DNA from: Rhodoferax aquaticus
Lineage (GTDB): Bacteria; Pseudomonadota; Gammaproteobacteria; Burkholderiales; Burkholderiaceae_C
DNA: 64,000 bases
NCBI RefSeq assembly: GCF_006974105.1
Contig: NZ_CP036282.1
Location: 1,302,001-1,366,000, forward strand
Direction of reading: 5' to 3'
In this document: positions 27,760-36,862 of the stretch, piece by piece
How the letters are laid out: each line of letters begins with the position of its first letter
Numbering within the stretch: the first letter of the stretch is position 1
Program-made: the position numbers and the translations under genes
The notes under the pieces: generated by a model
The model's input: only the letters and a program-made list of their open reading frames with translations
What the model was told of the DNA's origin: nothing
Databases searched by the model: none

Positions 27760-28175
27760 GTCCATTCCTCCAAACATTGCGCGGGTGTGAGTACCCGCAG
27801 CCTATCTAAACGCAATTCACCTCCGCGCAAGTCCCGCAAATTATGGGTGACGATGGCCTGCGCCCCACCTGCTAGGGCCAGCTCTATCAAATGGTTGTCC
27901 GCCTCATCGGGCAAATTGGGTCGCCAACCGTAATACACCGTCACCCAGCGCCCTTGGCGCGCCAACGCGGCCAGCACGTCGCGCCGCTCCTGCGCCGTGG
28001 TGGTATCACCCCACACCGGGCGTTCTAGCAAGTCGTGGTACTCCATCCACAGGGCATTGCCGAACAAAGGCTGCAAGTTCCCCCCCAAAGCCCTGCGCAA
28101 CACCGCCCTCGATGCCCCGCCCCCAGAGCGCAGGCCCGCGACAAACACGTTGGTATCGATAACGACTGGGATCAT
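27756..28175 (-). CDS. PIN-domain toxin component
   Basis: 139-residue PIN-fold ribonuclease-like protein: VVIDTNVFVAGL gives the first catalytic Asp (residue 7), MEYHDLLERP the Glu, LPDEADNHLIELAL the next acidic cluster, and AIVTHNLRDL the last. It resembles the COG1569-type PIN toxins paired with RHH antitoxins. The ATG at 28175 (MIPVVIDTN) fits the usual PIN start; no strong Shine-Dalgarno is visible. It is the first gene of the pair, overlapping the antitoxin by four bases. Confidence 0.82.
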   Translation of the reverse strand: MIPVVIDTNVFVAGLRSGGGASRAVLRRALGGNLQPLFGNALWMEYHDLLERPVWGDTTTAQERRDVLAALARQGRWVTVYYGWRPNLPDEADNHLIELALAGGAQAIVTHNLRDLRGGELRLDRLRVLTPAQCLEEWT

Positions 28176-28327
28176 GATGACAGCATAGGTGCTGTCACTG
28201 CTTTGTGCAAGTTGGGTATGGCATTCACCGCATGGCTGTGGGTGCTTGACGACATGCATGTCTCTGGTGAATGCTGTTTGTTACCTCAGTATTCCTTTAC
28301 GTGCATTGCCTAGTGGGGCATTGCAAC

Positions 28328-28592
28328 ATGTGCGTCGCCCAGCCCAAACTTTACAACCCCCGCCACGCGCAACGCACACCGCTGTGCCGACTGTGGGCAT
28401 GACTACTGCATCGCCTTCTCTTGCAAGGGCCGGGGAGTCTACCCCTCAGGCAACCCCCAGCGTTTGGTGGAGACTGCGGCGCAACTGAGCGATCACGTTT
28501 TTCCCAGCCTGCCGGTGCGCCAGTGGGTACTTCGTGGCATGCTTTATGCGGTTGCCCTGATGTATCGCGCATACTGTTTGGATAACTGTTAA
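28328..28592 (+). pseudogene. Decayed IS91-family transposase N-terminal fragment
   Basis: Two frames together resemble an IS91-type transposase. From 28328, MCVAQPKLYNPRHAQRT matches the usual start. Then, after a frame change with loss of roughly 45 codons, RCADCGHDYCIAFSCKGRGV and LVETAAQLSDHVFPSLPVRQ match the zinc-binding region from 28374 on. The second cysteine pair of the zinc finger is lost (YPSG where CPSC is expected), and the frame stops at 28590. No transposase body, ori or ter end is recognisable. This is a remnant, not an active element. Confidence 0.75.
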
Positions 28593-28647
28593 CACATCGA
28601 GTCGTAAGCGGCGGCAAACGGCCTTCGGTCCCAGTTGAATGTTAGCT
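28587..28647. other. Possible degenerate attC-like site
   Basis: 61 bases from TGTTAAC to GTTAGCT with a short central GGCC-TTC-GGTC inverted repeat. Size and ends recall an integron attC site, but the arms pair poorly. It lies just upstream of the binding-protein gene. Confidence 0.3.
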
Positions 28648-28676
28648 ATCACTCAGTAACAAGGAAGGAAACAGAA

Positions 28677-29459
28677 ATGCGGAACTCAACCCTCAGAGTG
28701 GGTTATGCGCTTCTTGTGTTTTTTTTGTTGAGCCTGCAGGTGGCAGTGGCCCAAGTCCGCCCCTTCCATTTTGCAGGGGACGAAGACGAAGCCCCCTTCG
28801 GATTTCGTAACGAGAAAAAGGAGTTTGTGGGTATCTATGTTGATATCTTGCAAGAGGCGTTCAATCGCATGAATGTCAAATACCTCATCAAAGGCTATCC
28901 GTGGGCCAGAGCGCAAATGCTAGTGGAGCATGGGGGCGCGGACGCCATGATTACCGTGGCTACACCTACCCGCGAGCTCATAGCAGTCGCCAACACCGAA
29001 GCCCTTGCGACCCATCAGTGGGTTGCGTTCGCCAAAAGCGACAGTGCCAAGTTTCAACAAATCATGAGCGCGAAGACACTCGACGAGTTGAAGGGTTTGA
29101 AGGTGCTTGACTATTTGGGCGATGGTTGGGGCGAGAAAAACCTTGCAGGGTTTGATGTCGATCGCGGTGGAAATTTCTCGCAAGTGTTGCTAAAGCTTGC
29201 TGCGCAACGTGGGGATGTTTTTGTTCAGATGCAGCTACCAACGCAATATGTGCTCAATGAACTTAAAGCAGCGAACCCGGGCAATGATGGCCTTGCCAAA
29301 GTTGTGGCAGCGACCAACGTATTGGACTCCAAAAAGTTCTATCTGCTGGTCAGCAAAAAATCACCCTATGTCGCGATGCTGCCTCAAGTTGACAAAACTA
29401 TTGCGGGAATGCGGGCCGATGGGACGATTCAGAAGATCCATGACAAGTACGTAAAGTGA
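28677..29459 (+). CDS. Periplasmic solute-binding protein (SBP_bac_3 type)
   Basis: 260-residue secreted protein: signal peptide at about 1-25 (LLSLQVAVAQV), then a family-3 amino-acid-type binding fold (APFGFRNEKKEFVGIYVDIL, YPWARAQMLVEHGGADAMI). AAGGAAGG lies about 9 bases before the ATG at 28677. No permease or ATPase is nearby, so it is an orphan binding protein, perhaps a sensor or a relative of ABC amino-acid binding proteins. It is AT-richer than its surroundings and sits between a transposase remnant and a broken radC copy, consistent with acquisition. Confidence 0.85.
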   Translation: MRNSTLRVGYALLVFFLLSLQVAVAQVRPFHFAGDEDEAPFGFRNEKKEFVGIYVDILQEAFNRMNVKYLIKGYPWARAQMLVEHGGADAMITVATPTRELIAVANTEALATHQWVAFAKSDSAKFQQIMSAKTLDELKGLKVLDYLGDGWGEKNLAGFDVDRGGNFSQVLLKLAAQRGDVFVQMQLPTQYVLNELKAANPGNDGLAKVVAATNVLDSKKFYLLVSKKSPYVAMLPQVDKTIAGMRADGTIQKIHDKYVK

Positions 29460-29499
29460 GGTCGCAACGTCGACCCTGTTAGCCCCTTGTTAGGTAGTT

Positions 29500-29775
29500 G
29501 CTTTCCAAGCATCTTTGGCCCGCTTGAGCTTGTCGGCGGTAACGCGCAGCCAGCCAGCTATGCCGCAAAAACCGCCCTGGCGCCCGTCGGTACTGCATGA
29601 GGCGCTATTGTTTTTGAGTTGCAGCCGTTCTTCGGCCATCTGCAACACGCCCTTGTCCGCAATGCCGGTGCGCAACAAAATGGCCAACAACTCTGCATCT
29701 CAGATGCGTACTAGGGCCACGTGCGAGCAATTTTTCGCGCGGTTGGGCTTCTAGGGGGAGGTCTTGCAGAGCTAT
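29500..29775 (-). pseudogene. radC 5' fragment (frameshifted duplicate)
   Basis: Two minus-strand frames together repeat the N-terminal third of Rad[20 protein letters not shown] in one frame, then [20 protein letters not shown] and LKRAKD in another after a one-base change near 29700. It shares even the repeat-derived insertion of the intact radC (LKNNSASCSTDGRQGG). The homology ends near 29500. It abuts the fkpB promoter region, the place where radC would be expected without the island. Confidence 0.88.
29572..29621 (-). repeat. 50-nt dispersed repeat, copy 4 (inside radC fragment)
   Basis: Counterpart of the copy in intact radC, diverged at several positions. It shows the repeat was already in radC before the fragment was duplicated. 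Confidence 0.65.
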
Positions 29776-29831
29776 CAAGGTCAGGGCTGTGGTGGGCGAG
29801 TTGCAGGCGTCCGGGGCATCTAGGGCAGGTT

Positions 29832-29861
29832 TTGCCAAGGCTTTTCGTGGCTTTCTACAAT
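29832..29861 (+). promoter_or_regulatory. Probable sigma-70 promoter of fkpB-ispH
   Basis: TTGCCA (29832-29837) and TACAAT (29856-29861) are separated by 18 bases, each one mismatch from consensus, 25 bases before the fkpB start. Confidence 0.55.
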
Positions 29862-29885
29862 AGGGCCCAGTTTATCGGGACTTTT

Positions 29886-30350
29886 ATGACATCTACGCTT
29901 GCCCGTGTTCAACCGGGCTCCTTTCTCACGCTGCACTACCGCTTGGGTGGCCCTGCGGGCGACATCATCAATACATTTGACGGCAAGCCTGCCACCCTGA
30001 CCCTGGGCACGGGCGAGCTGTCACCCGCAGTGGAGAATTGTTTGATGGGCATGGAGGAGGGCGCGCGCAGCACGTTTGAGCTGCCGCCCGGCGCTGCATT
30101 TGGCGAGCGCAACCCCGACATGCAGCAATGGCTGGCGCGCAAGGTGCTCACGCAAATGGGCGACCCGCTGGAGACCTACAACGTGGGCGATGTGGTGCAA
30201 TTCCCCACGCCCGATGGCCAAGGCCAGTTTGCGGGTGTGGTGCTGCAACTGCGGGGCGAAGGGGCAGAGCGGGCCGTGTTGTTCGACTTCAACCACCCCT
30301 TGGCGGGCCAAGCCGTGACCTTTGAAGTTCAATTGATTGGTGTGCTATGA
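29886..30350 (+). CDS. fkpB: FKBP-type peptidyl-prolyl isomerase, SlpA/FkpB type
   Basis: 154-residue SlyD-like prolyl isomerase/chaperone without signal peptide. It has [37 protein letters not shown] and the inserted IF domain around [13 protein letters not shown]. The ATG at 29886 ([11 protein letters not shown]) is preferred; the longer frame upstream overlaps the radC fragment. It overlaps ispH by four bases, an arrangement also seen in E. coli (fkpB-ispH). Confidence 0.93.
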   Translation: MTSTLARVQPGSFLTLHYRLGGPAGDIINTFDGKPATLTLGTGELSPAVENCLMGMEEGARSTFELPPGAAFGERNPDMQQWLARKVLTQMGDPLETYNVGDVVQFPTPDGQGQFAGVVLQLRGEGAERAVLFDFNHPLAGQAVTFEVQLIGVL

Positions 30351-31306
30351 CTGCTGTGATACTGCCGCAAGAAATTATTTTGGCCGAGCCGCGCGGCTTT
30401 TGTGCTGGCGTGGACCGCGCCATCGAGATCGTGGAAAGAGCATTGGCCAAGTTCGGCCGGCCCATCTACGTGCGCCACGAAATCGTGCACAACACCTATG
30501 TGGTGAACGACCTCAAAGAGCGCGGCGCCATCTTCATCGAAGAGCTGGACGATGTGCCACCGGGCGCCACGCTGGTGTTCTCGGCCCACGGTGTGAGCCA
30601 GGCTATCCAGCGCGAGGCGGAGCGCCGGGGTTTCCAGATATTTGATGCCACCTGCCCGTTGGTGACCAAGGTTCACGTGGAAGTGGCCAAGCTGCACAAA
30701 GAGGGCTTTGAATTCATCATGATCGGCCACAAGGGCCACCCCGAGGTGGAGGGCACCATGGGCCAGCTCGATAGCGGCATCCATTTGGTGGAAGACGTGG
30801 CTGACGTCGCGCACATCCAGCCGAGCCAGACCGAAAAGCTGGCCGTGGTGACCCAAACCACCTTGAGCGTGGATGACGCGGCAGACATCACGGCCGCCGT
30901 GGTGGCGCGCTTTCCGCTGATCAAAAAGCCCAAGATGCAAGACATTTGCTACGCCACCCAGAACCGCCAAGACGCGGTGAAGGTGATGAGCCCGCAGGTA
31001 GACATCGTGATCGTGGTGGGTAGCCCCACCAGCTCCAACAGCAACCGCCTGCGCGAAGTGGCTAAGAAACTGGGCACCGAGAGTTATATGGTGGACCATG
31101 CGGATGAGCTAAAAGCCGAGTGGTTTGAAGGTCGATCCCGGGTGGGCCTGACGGCGGGAGCCTCGGCCCCTGAGATCTTGGTGAAGGCCGTGATCGACCG
31201 CATCAAAGCCTTGGGCGCTGTGTCGGTCCGCAAGATGGACGGCATTGAGGAAACCGTAAAATTTCCGCTACCCAAAGGCTTGCGGATCGACCAAGCCAGC
31301 GAATAA
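30347..31306 (+). CDS. ispH: 4-hydroxy-3-methylbut-2-enyl diphosphate reductase IspH
   Basis: [4Fe-4S] enzyme for the last step of the MEP isoprenoid pathway, giving IPP and DMAPP. The three cluster cysteines are in [21 protein letters not shown] and [12 protein letters not shown]. Histidines of the active site are in [11 protein letters not shown] and [13 protein letters not shown]. The 319-residue length is normal. It is translationally coupled to fkpB. Confidence 0.97.
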   Translation: MTAVILPQEIILAEPRGFCAGVDRAIEIVERALAKFGRPIYVRHEIVHNTYVVNDLKERGAIFIEELDDVPPGATLVFSAHGVSQAIQREAERRGFQIFDATCPLVTKVHVEVAKLHKEGFEFIMIGHKGHPEVEGTMGQLDSGIHLVEDVADVAHIQPSQTEKLAVVTQTTLSVDDAADITAAVVARFPLIKKPKMQDICYATQNRQDAVKVMSPQVDIVIVVGSPTSSNSNRLREVAKKLGTESYMVDHADELKAEWFEGRSRVGLTAGASAPEILVKAVIDRIKALGAVSVRKMDGIEETVKFPLPKGLRIDQASE

Positions 31307-31318
31307 CGCGTGGCAAGC

Positions 31319-31368
31319 TGCTATATGTTTTGTAGCTGCTTGCGCAATAAAATAGGGCGCTAGAGGCC
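31319..31368 (+). repeat. 50-nt dispersed repeat, copy 5 (intergenic ispH-serS)
   Basis: Reference intergenic copy: begins TGCTATATG, core TGTAGCTGCTTGCGCAAT, ends GGGCGCTAGAGGCC. It fills half of the 96-base gap before serS. Confidence 0.8.
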
Positions 31369-31381
31369 TATTTACCCCTGA

Positions 31382-32740
<1,359 letters not shown>

Positions 32741-32746
32741 TAGAAT
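32741..32746 (+). promoter_or_regulatory. Possible -10 element for tRNA-Ser
   Basis: TAGAAT right after the serS stop, about 31 bases before the mature tRNA start. No good -35 is visible, so this is tentative. Confidence 0.35.
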
Positions 32747-32776
32747 CCACGCTTCGTTTCGACCGACGCGAATTCA

Positions 32777-32866
32777 GGAGAAGTGGCAGAGTGGTCGAAT
32801 GTACTTGACTCGAAATCAAGCGTAGGGGCGACCCTACCGAGGGTTCGAATCCCTCCTTCTCCGCCA
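32777..32866 (+). tRNA. tRNA-Ser (anticodon CGA)
   Basis: 90-base class II tRNA with encoded CCA. Acceptor arms GGAGAAG and CTTCTCC pair with discriminator G. The anticodon arm is CTTGA-CTCGAAA-TCAAG with CGA at the anticodon. A long variable arm (GTAGGGGCGACCCTAC) and the T arm GGGTTCGAATCCC follow. It reads UCG codons. Confidence 0.97.
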
Positions 32867-32872
32867 AATGCA

Positions 32873-32905
32873 AGCCCCATGTGATTCATTCACTTGGGGC
32901 TTTTT
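32873..32905 (+). terminator. Intrinsic terminator after tRNA-Ser
   Basis: Stem AGCCCCA/TGGGGCT extended by GTGA/TCAC across one mismatch, 5-base loop, then TTTTT. Starts 7 bases after the tRNA CCA end. Confidence 0.9.
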
Positions 32906-32928
32906 GCTGTGTGGCGCTAAGCGGATGT

Positions 32929-33501
32929 TTAGTACTGCCCCTCACTCAGCGTGTGCAGCTGGAACTGCCCGCTCTTGTGCCATAACCATGTTTCGGTGTA
33001 CGTGACGTTGCCTAAGCGCACAGGTGCTGGGAATGGGGCAGACTTGCGGACCATTTGCTCGATCTCAGCCATCACTTCGGGGGCGTGCGATGGAGCTCGC
33101 ATCCAGCGCACGTTGCTGACGTTGCCGCGCGCATCGATGTCAACTTGCGTGACACCTACGGCATAGAGCAGTGGAGGCATTTTCCCCTTGTAGATCCTGC
33201 CCTGGTAGTTCTGGTAGAGGTGGTTGGCCACTTCCGAGCGGAACTGCAGAATGCTGTTGGCAGTCGAGGGTGGGCCACTTGGCACGCTAGGGCGGCTGGG
33301 CTTGACCGGTTCCGCTGGCGGCGGCTCAGGCGTGGGGGCCACAGGGGCTGGGGGCGGTGCAGGCGGCTCTGGGCGTGTGGCGCATCCACTGGCCAGTACC
33401 AAAAGGGCAGAGGCCAGGGCGGCACGCCATTGCGGCAAAGACCCGTATCGGTTTTTGCTTGGTTCTGGCTTCAAACCGGCGGGCAAGGTGGGTAAAGTCA
33501 T
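32929..33501 (-). CDS. Proline-rich lipoprotein-like protein with TonB-type C-terminus
   Basis: 190 residues. A hydrophobic segment with a possible lipobox (LVLASGC at about 34-40) is followed by a Pro-rich linker (APPPAPVAPTPEPPPAEP) and a C-terminal domain (about 95-185: YPQ-like IYKGKMPPLLYAVGVTQVDI, VEIEQMV-type helix) reminiscent of the TonB/TolA C-terminal fold. The charged N-terminus of 25 residues is long for a signal. It could be an envelope-spanning adaptor; no ExbBD genes are nearby. Confidence 0.65.
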   Translation of the reverse strand: MTLPTLPAGLKPEPSKNRYGSLPQWRAALASALLVLASGCATRPEPPAPPPAPVAPTPEPPPAEPVKPSRPSVPSGPPSTANSILQFRSEVANHLYQNYQGRIYKGKMPPLLYAVGVTQVDIDARGNVSNVRWMRAPSHAPEVMAEIEQMVRKSAPFPAPVRLGNVTYTETWLWHKSGQFQLHTLSEGQY

Positions 33502-33605
33502 TCAGAGGTTCCGTCCAACTGTGTGTTTAAAGGCATACTGTGCCCGGATTTTGCCGTGGCTCCAAGCCATAGCCGCAGTGTAAAAGGTAAGCCGAGGTAA
33601 ACACC

Positions 33606-34424
33606 GTGCGTTTGATTTCTGAATTCTTAGACCGCCTGCGCACAGAAGACGCAGTGCTCATCACGGTGGCCTCCAGCCGTGGCTCGGTGCCCCGAGAGGC
33701 GGGCACGTGGATGGCGGTCTTTGCCGATACCTTGGTCGCAACCGTAGGGGGCGGGCATTTGGAGTTGGATGCCATTGCCCACGCCCGCACACTGCTTGCG
33801 CAAGTGCCCCGCCCACACGATACGGCAGAAAATTTGGTGCGCTATGCCTTGGGCCCCAGCCTAGGGCAGTGTTGTGGTGGCGAGGTGCATTTGCGCTTTG
33901 AGCGTGTCTGCGCAAGCGCTAGCGCCGCGCTGGCGCAGCGCTTGGCGGACCACTTGGTACCCGTGGCTTTGTTTGGTGGCGGGCACGTAGGCAAGGCCTT
34001 GGTGCAGGTCTTGGGCCAGTTGCCCATGGCGGTGCATTGGATTGACAGCCGTGACGAGATTTTTCCTGCCGCGGTGCCTGCCCATGTGCGCACCGAACAC
34101 AGCGAGCCCGTGCAGGCGGCAGTGGCTGATCTGGCCCCTGGTTCGCGGGTGCTGATCATGAGCTTTAGCCATGCCGAAGACCTGAGCATCGTGGCGGACT
34201 GTCTGGCCCGCCAACGCGCGCAGGGGGACTTGCCCTACATCGGCCTGATTGGTAGCAAGACCAAGTGGGCGACTTTTCGCAAGCGGCTAGAAGCACGTGG
34301 CTTTACCCCCGCAGAGCTAGACCATGTCACCTGCCCGATTGGTGTGCCTGGCATTCAGGACAAGCGGCCCGAAATCATTGCCATTGCAGTAGCTGCGCAG
34401 CTGCTGCAGGTCGGGCCTGACTAG
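33606..34424 (+). CDS. xdhC: Xanthine dehydrogenase accessory protein XdhC
   Basis: 272-residue chaperone that binds and sulfurates the molybdenum cofactor for xanthine dehydrogenase. The N-terminal XdhC/CoxI domain contains LITVASSRGSVPREAGTWM and the C-terminal Rossmann domain contains VALFGGGHVGKALVQVLG and GLIGSKTKWATFRKRL. The start is GTG. Xanthine dehydrogenase itself is not in the window; the next gene is a urate enzyme, fitting a purine-catabolism role. Confidence 0.93.
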   Translation: MRLISEFLDRLRTEDAVLITVASSRGSVPREAGTWMAVFADTLVATVGGGHLELDAIAHARTLLAQVPRPHDTAENLVRYALGPSLGQCCGGEVHLRFERVCASASAALAQRLADHLVPVALFGGGHVGKALVQVLGQLPMAVHWIDSRDEIFPAAVPAHVRTEHSEPVQAAVADLAPGSRVLIMSFSHAEDLSIVADCLARQRAQGDLPYIGLIGSKTKWATFRKRLEARGFTPAELDHVTCPIGVPGIQDKRPEIIAIAVAAQLLQVGPD

Positions 34425-34487
34425 GGTAAACACGGGGGCGCTTTAGAGTTGTAGTCAGGCGCGAATGCTTGGGTTTTAGACAAAAAC

Positions 34488-34497
34488 TGTATACACT
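34488..34497. promoter_or_regulatory. TGTATACA palindrome upstream of puuD
   Basis: CTGTATACAC, with core TGTATACA, in the 213-base gap between xdhC and puuD. The same core occurs in the promoter region between the 8-oxoguanine deaminase and glycerate kinase genes. It matches GT-N2-AC sites of FCD-type GntR regulators. Confidence 0.5.
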
Positions 34498-34637
34498 TTG
34501 GCCATCGGTCGCAGCGGAGCTGGGGTGCCCAAAGGTGCATCTGTGTTCGTGGCCTAAATACTGCTTACAGCGCCCGCAGTGGTGAGCAGGATGCAATACA
34601 TGCGGGCATTTTGGCCCGCACCTTTGGGGTTGAAATT

Positions 34638-35876
34638 ATGGAAAGTTATCTGCTGGACTGGGCCAACCTGCTGCTGCGCTGGGTCCACGTCATCACTGCC
34701 ATCGCTTGGATTGGCTCCTCGTTCTATTTTGTGTTTTTGGACAGCAGCCTCACGCCGCCCGAAGACCCCGACCTCAAGCGCCAAGGCGTGAGCGGCGAGT
34801 TGTGGGCCGTGCATGGTGGTGGCTTTTACCACCCGGTGAAGTTCTTGGGCGCTCCCCCGCAGTTACCCAAACATTTGCATTGGTTTTATTGGGAGAGCTA
34901 TAGCACCTGGTTAACCGGCTTCTCCTTGTTCACAGTGTCCTACCTCTGGAGCGCGGGGACGTATTTGATCGACAAGTCGGTCATGGACTGGGCGCCTTCT
35001 TCTGCCATCGTGGTGGCCTTGGCATTCTTGGTGGTGTTTTGGCTGGCGTATGACGGCATTTGCCGCGTGTTCGGGCAGCGCAAAAATGGCGACGCAATAG
35101 TGGGTGCGCTGGTTGCCTTGCTGGTGTGCGTGGCGGCTTGGTTGGCTTGCCACTGGTTTGCGGGGCGCGCAGCCTTCTTGCTGATTGGCGCGATGATTGC
35201 CACCAGCATGAGTGCCAATGTGTTCTTCTGGATCATCCCCGGCCAAAAAACGGTGGTAGCCGACATCAAGGCGGGCAATCCGATTGACCCCATCCACGGC
35301 AAGCGCGGCAAGCAGCGCAGCGTGCACAACACCTACTTCACCTTGCCGGTGTTGTTTGCGATGCTGAGCAACCACTACAGCTTTACCTACAGCCATCCGC
35401 ACAACTGGCTGGTGTTGATTTTGATGATGTTCGCGGGCGCGGCCATTCGCCAGTTCTTCGTCATGCGCCATGGCTTCAAGCTTGGCCGCAACGGCCACCC
35501 TTGGCCTTACGCGGCAGTGGGTGTGGTGGCCATTGTGGCGGTGATTGTGTGGCTCAAGCCTGAGCCTGTAGCTCCCAGTGCATCTGCTACTAATTCAGTA
35601 GCTGTAAGTGCAGCTTCCACGGGTGCTGCAGGCCAAATTGGCTACAAAGAACTGCAACCCGTGCTGGCACAGCGTTGCTATATGTGCCATGGTGAGGCGG
35701 TGCAAATGAAGAATGTGCGCTTGGATTCGCCGCAGGCTTTGGCCAGCCACGCACAAGCGGTGTACCAGCAGGTGGTGGTGACCAAAATCATGCCGATGAA
35801 CAATGCCACCGGCATCACGGACGCAGAGCGCACCTTGGTCAAACAATGGTTTGAATCAGGCGCGTCCGTGAACTAG
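34638..35876 (+). CDS. puuD: Urate hydroxylase PuuD (membrane, cytochrome c fused)
   Basis: 412-residue membrane urate oxidase. The first 300 residues form the DUF989 membrane domain with about eight helices and conserved histidines (RWVHVITAIAWIGSSFY, GGGFYHPVKFL, SNHYSFTYSHPHNW), and the C-terminal 95 residues form a cytochrome c domain with CYMCH. It converts urate to 5-hydroxyisourate, passing electrons to the respiratory chain. ATG at 34638 (MESYLLDW) is preferred over an in-frame start nine codons upstream. The linker between the two domains is encoded by a repeat copy. The stop overlaps convergent rarD by four bases. Confidence 0.92.
   Translation: MESYLLDWANLLLRWVHVITAIAWIGSSFYFVFLDSSLTPPEDPDLKRQGVSGELWAVHGGGFYHPVKFLGAPPQLPKHLHWFYWESYSTWLTGFSLFTVSYLWSAGTYLIDKSVMDWAPSSAIVVALAFLVVFWLAYDGICRVFGQRKNGDAIVGALVALLVCVAAWLACHWFAGRAAFLLIGAMIATSMSANVFFWIIPGQKTVVADIKAGNPIDPIHGKRGKQRSVHNTYFTLPVLFAMLSNHYSFTYSHPHNWLVLILMMFAGAAIRQFFVMRHGFKLGRNGHPWPYAAVGVVAIVAVIVWLKPEPVAPSASATNSVAVSAASTGAAGQIGYKELQPVLAQRCYMCHGEAVQMKNVRLDSPQALASHAQAVYQQVVVTKIMPMNNATGITDAERTLVKQWFESGASVN
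35585..35634 (+). repeat. 50-nt dispersed repeat, copy 6 (inside puuD linker, sense)
   Basis: Gap-free alignment to the family: TGCTACTAAT start, CAGTAGCTG core and CACGGGTGCTGCAGGCC end. Read as SATNSVAVSAASTGAAG between the membrane and cytochrome domains of PuuD. Confidence 0.7.
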
Positions 35877-36766
35877 GCGTTCGCGCTTTTTGCAGCGGCG
35901 GCCTGCCGACTAAAGCGCAGGCTCTCTAGGGTGTACACCACCAAGGCCCCCCAAATGAAGACAAAGCCGACCAAGCGGCTGCTTTGGATGGGCTCGTGAA
36001 ACACCAACATGCTCAGCACAAACAAGATGCTGGGCGAGGCGTATTGCAAGATGCCCACGGTGGTCATGGGTATGCGGCGCGCACCTGCAGCAAACAACAG
36101 CAAAGGAATGGCCGTGAGCGGCCCCGCCACCATGAGCCAGGCGTTGGTGCCCCAGTCGCCTTGCAGCAGCACACTGTTGCCCTGCGCCACACCCATGCCC
36201 ATGTAGACCAAGGCAATCGGTGTGAGCATCATGGTCTCTAGCGTTAGACCCTCCAAGGGGCCCAGCACTGCCACCTTGCGCAGCAGGCCATAGACCCCAA
36301 AGGTTAGCGCCAGCAACAACGCAATCCAAGGAAGGCGGCCGCCTTGGATGGTGAGCCACAGCACACCAACTGTCGCAATGCCTACCGCCACCCACTGGCC
36401 CCTACGCGGCCGCTCTTTGAGCACCATAAACGCCAAGGCCACGTTGACCAGAGGCAAGATGAAGTAGCCTAGGCTGGCGTCTTGCACATGCTGGTTTTGC
36501 ACCGCCCACACGTAAATGAGCCAGTTGCTAGAGAGCAGCAAGGCCGAGACGGCAAACGCTGCTAGCACCTTGGGCTGACGTGCCAAGTCGCGCATCCATG
36601 CCCAGCGTTTGAGTACCAGCAAAAGCAACATCACAAACAAGAGTGACCACACCGTGCGGTGCATCACCACTTCCAATGCGGGCACATGGGAGAGCTGCTT
36701 AAAGTACAGCGGAAACAAGCCCCAAATCATGTAGGCCAGCAGGGAGTAAACAATTCCGATATTCAT
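35873..36766 (-). CDS. rarD: EamA-family transporter RarD
   Basis: 297-residue inner-membrane protein with ten predicted helices. It shows the RarD signatures MIWGLFPLYFKQL near the N-terminus, SSNWLIYVWAVQNQHVQDASLGYFI in the first half and LQYASPSILFVLSMLVFHE in the second. The substrate is unknown; E. coli RarD was linked to chloramphenicol resistance. ATG at 36766 is preferred over the TTG codon just before. Confidence 0.92.
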   Translation of the reverse strand: MNIGIVYSLLAYMIWGLFPLYFKQLSHVPALEVVMHRTVWSLLFVMLLLLVLKRWAWMRDLARQPKVLAAFAVSALLLSSNWLIYVWAVQNQHVQDASLGYFILPLVNVALAFMVLKERPRRGQWVAVGIATVGVLWLTIQGGRLPWIALLLALTFGVYGLLRKVAVLGPLEGLTLETMMLTPIALVYMGMGVAQGNSVLLQGDWGTNAWLMVAGPLTAIPLLLFAAGARRIPMTTVGILQYASPSILFVLSMLVFHEPIQSSRLVGFVFIWGALVVYTLESLRFSRQAAAAKSANA

Positions 36767-36862
36767 CAATTTCTTTCTTGCATGCGAAAGCGCGGTAGCG
36801 CCAACATCGGCGCGAGACGCCGGTCGGGTCGCTGTGGCTATTGTCCGCTAGGTATTTGTCAT

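Noticed and set aside
28351..28617. 88-codon minus-strand frame
   Set aside because: Lies antisense to the recognisable IS91 remnant and has no features of its own.
33790..33940. TGCTTGCGCAAG and TGCGCAAGCGCTAGCGCC in xdhC as repeat copies
   Set aside because: Only the central few bases match and the start and end of the 50-nt unit are absent.
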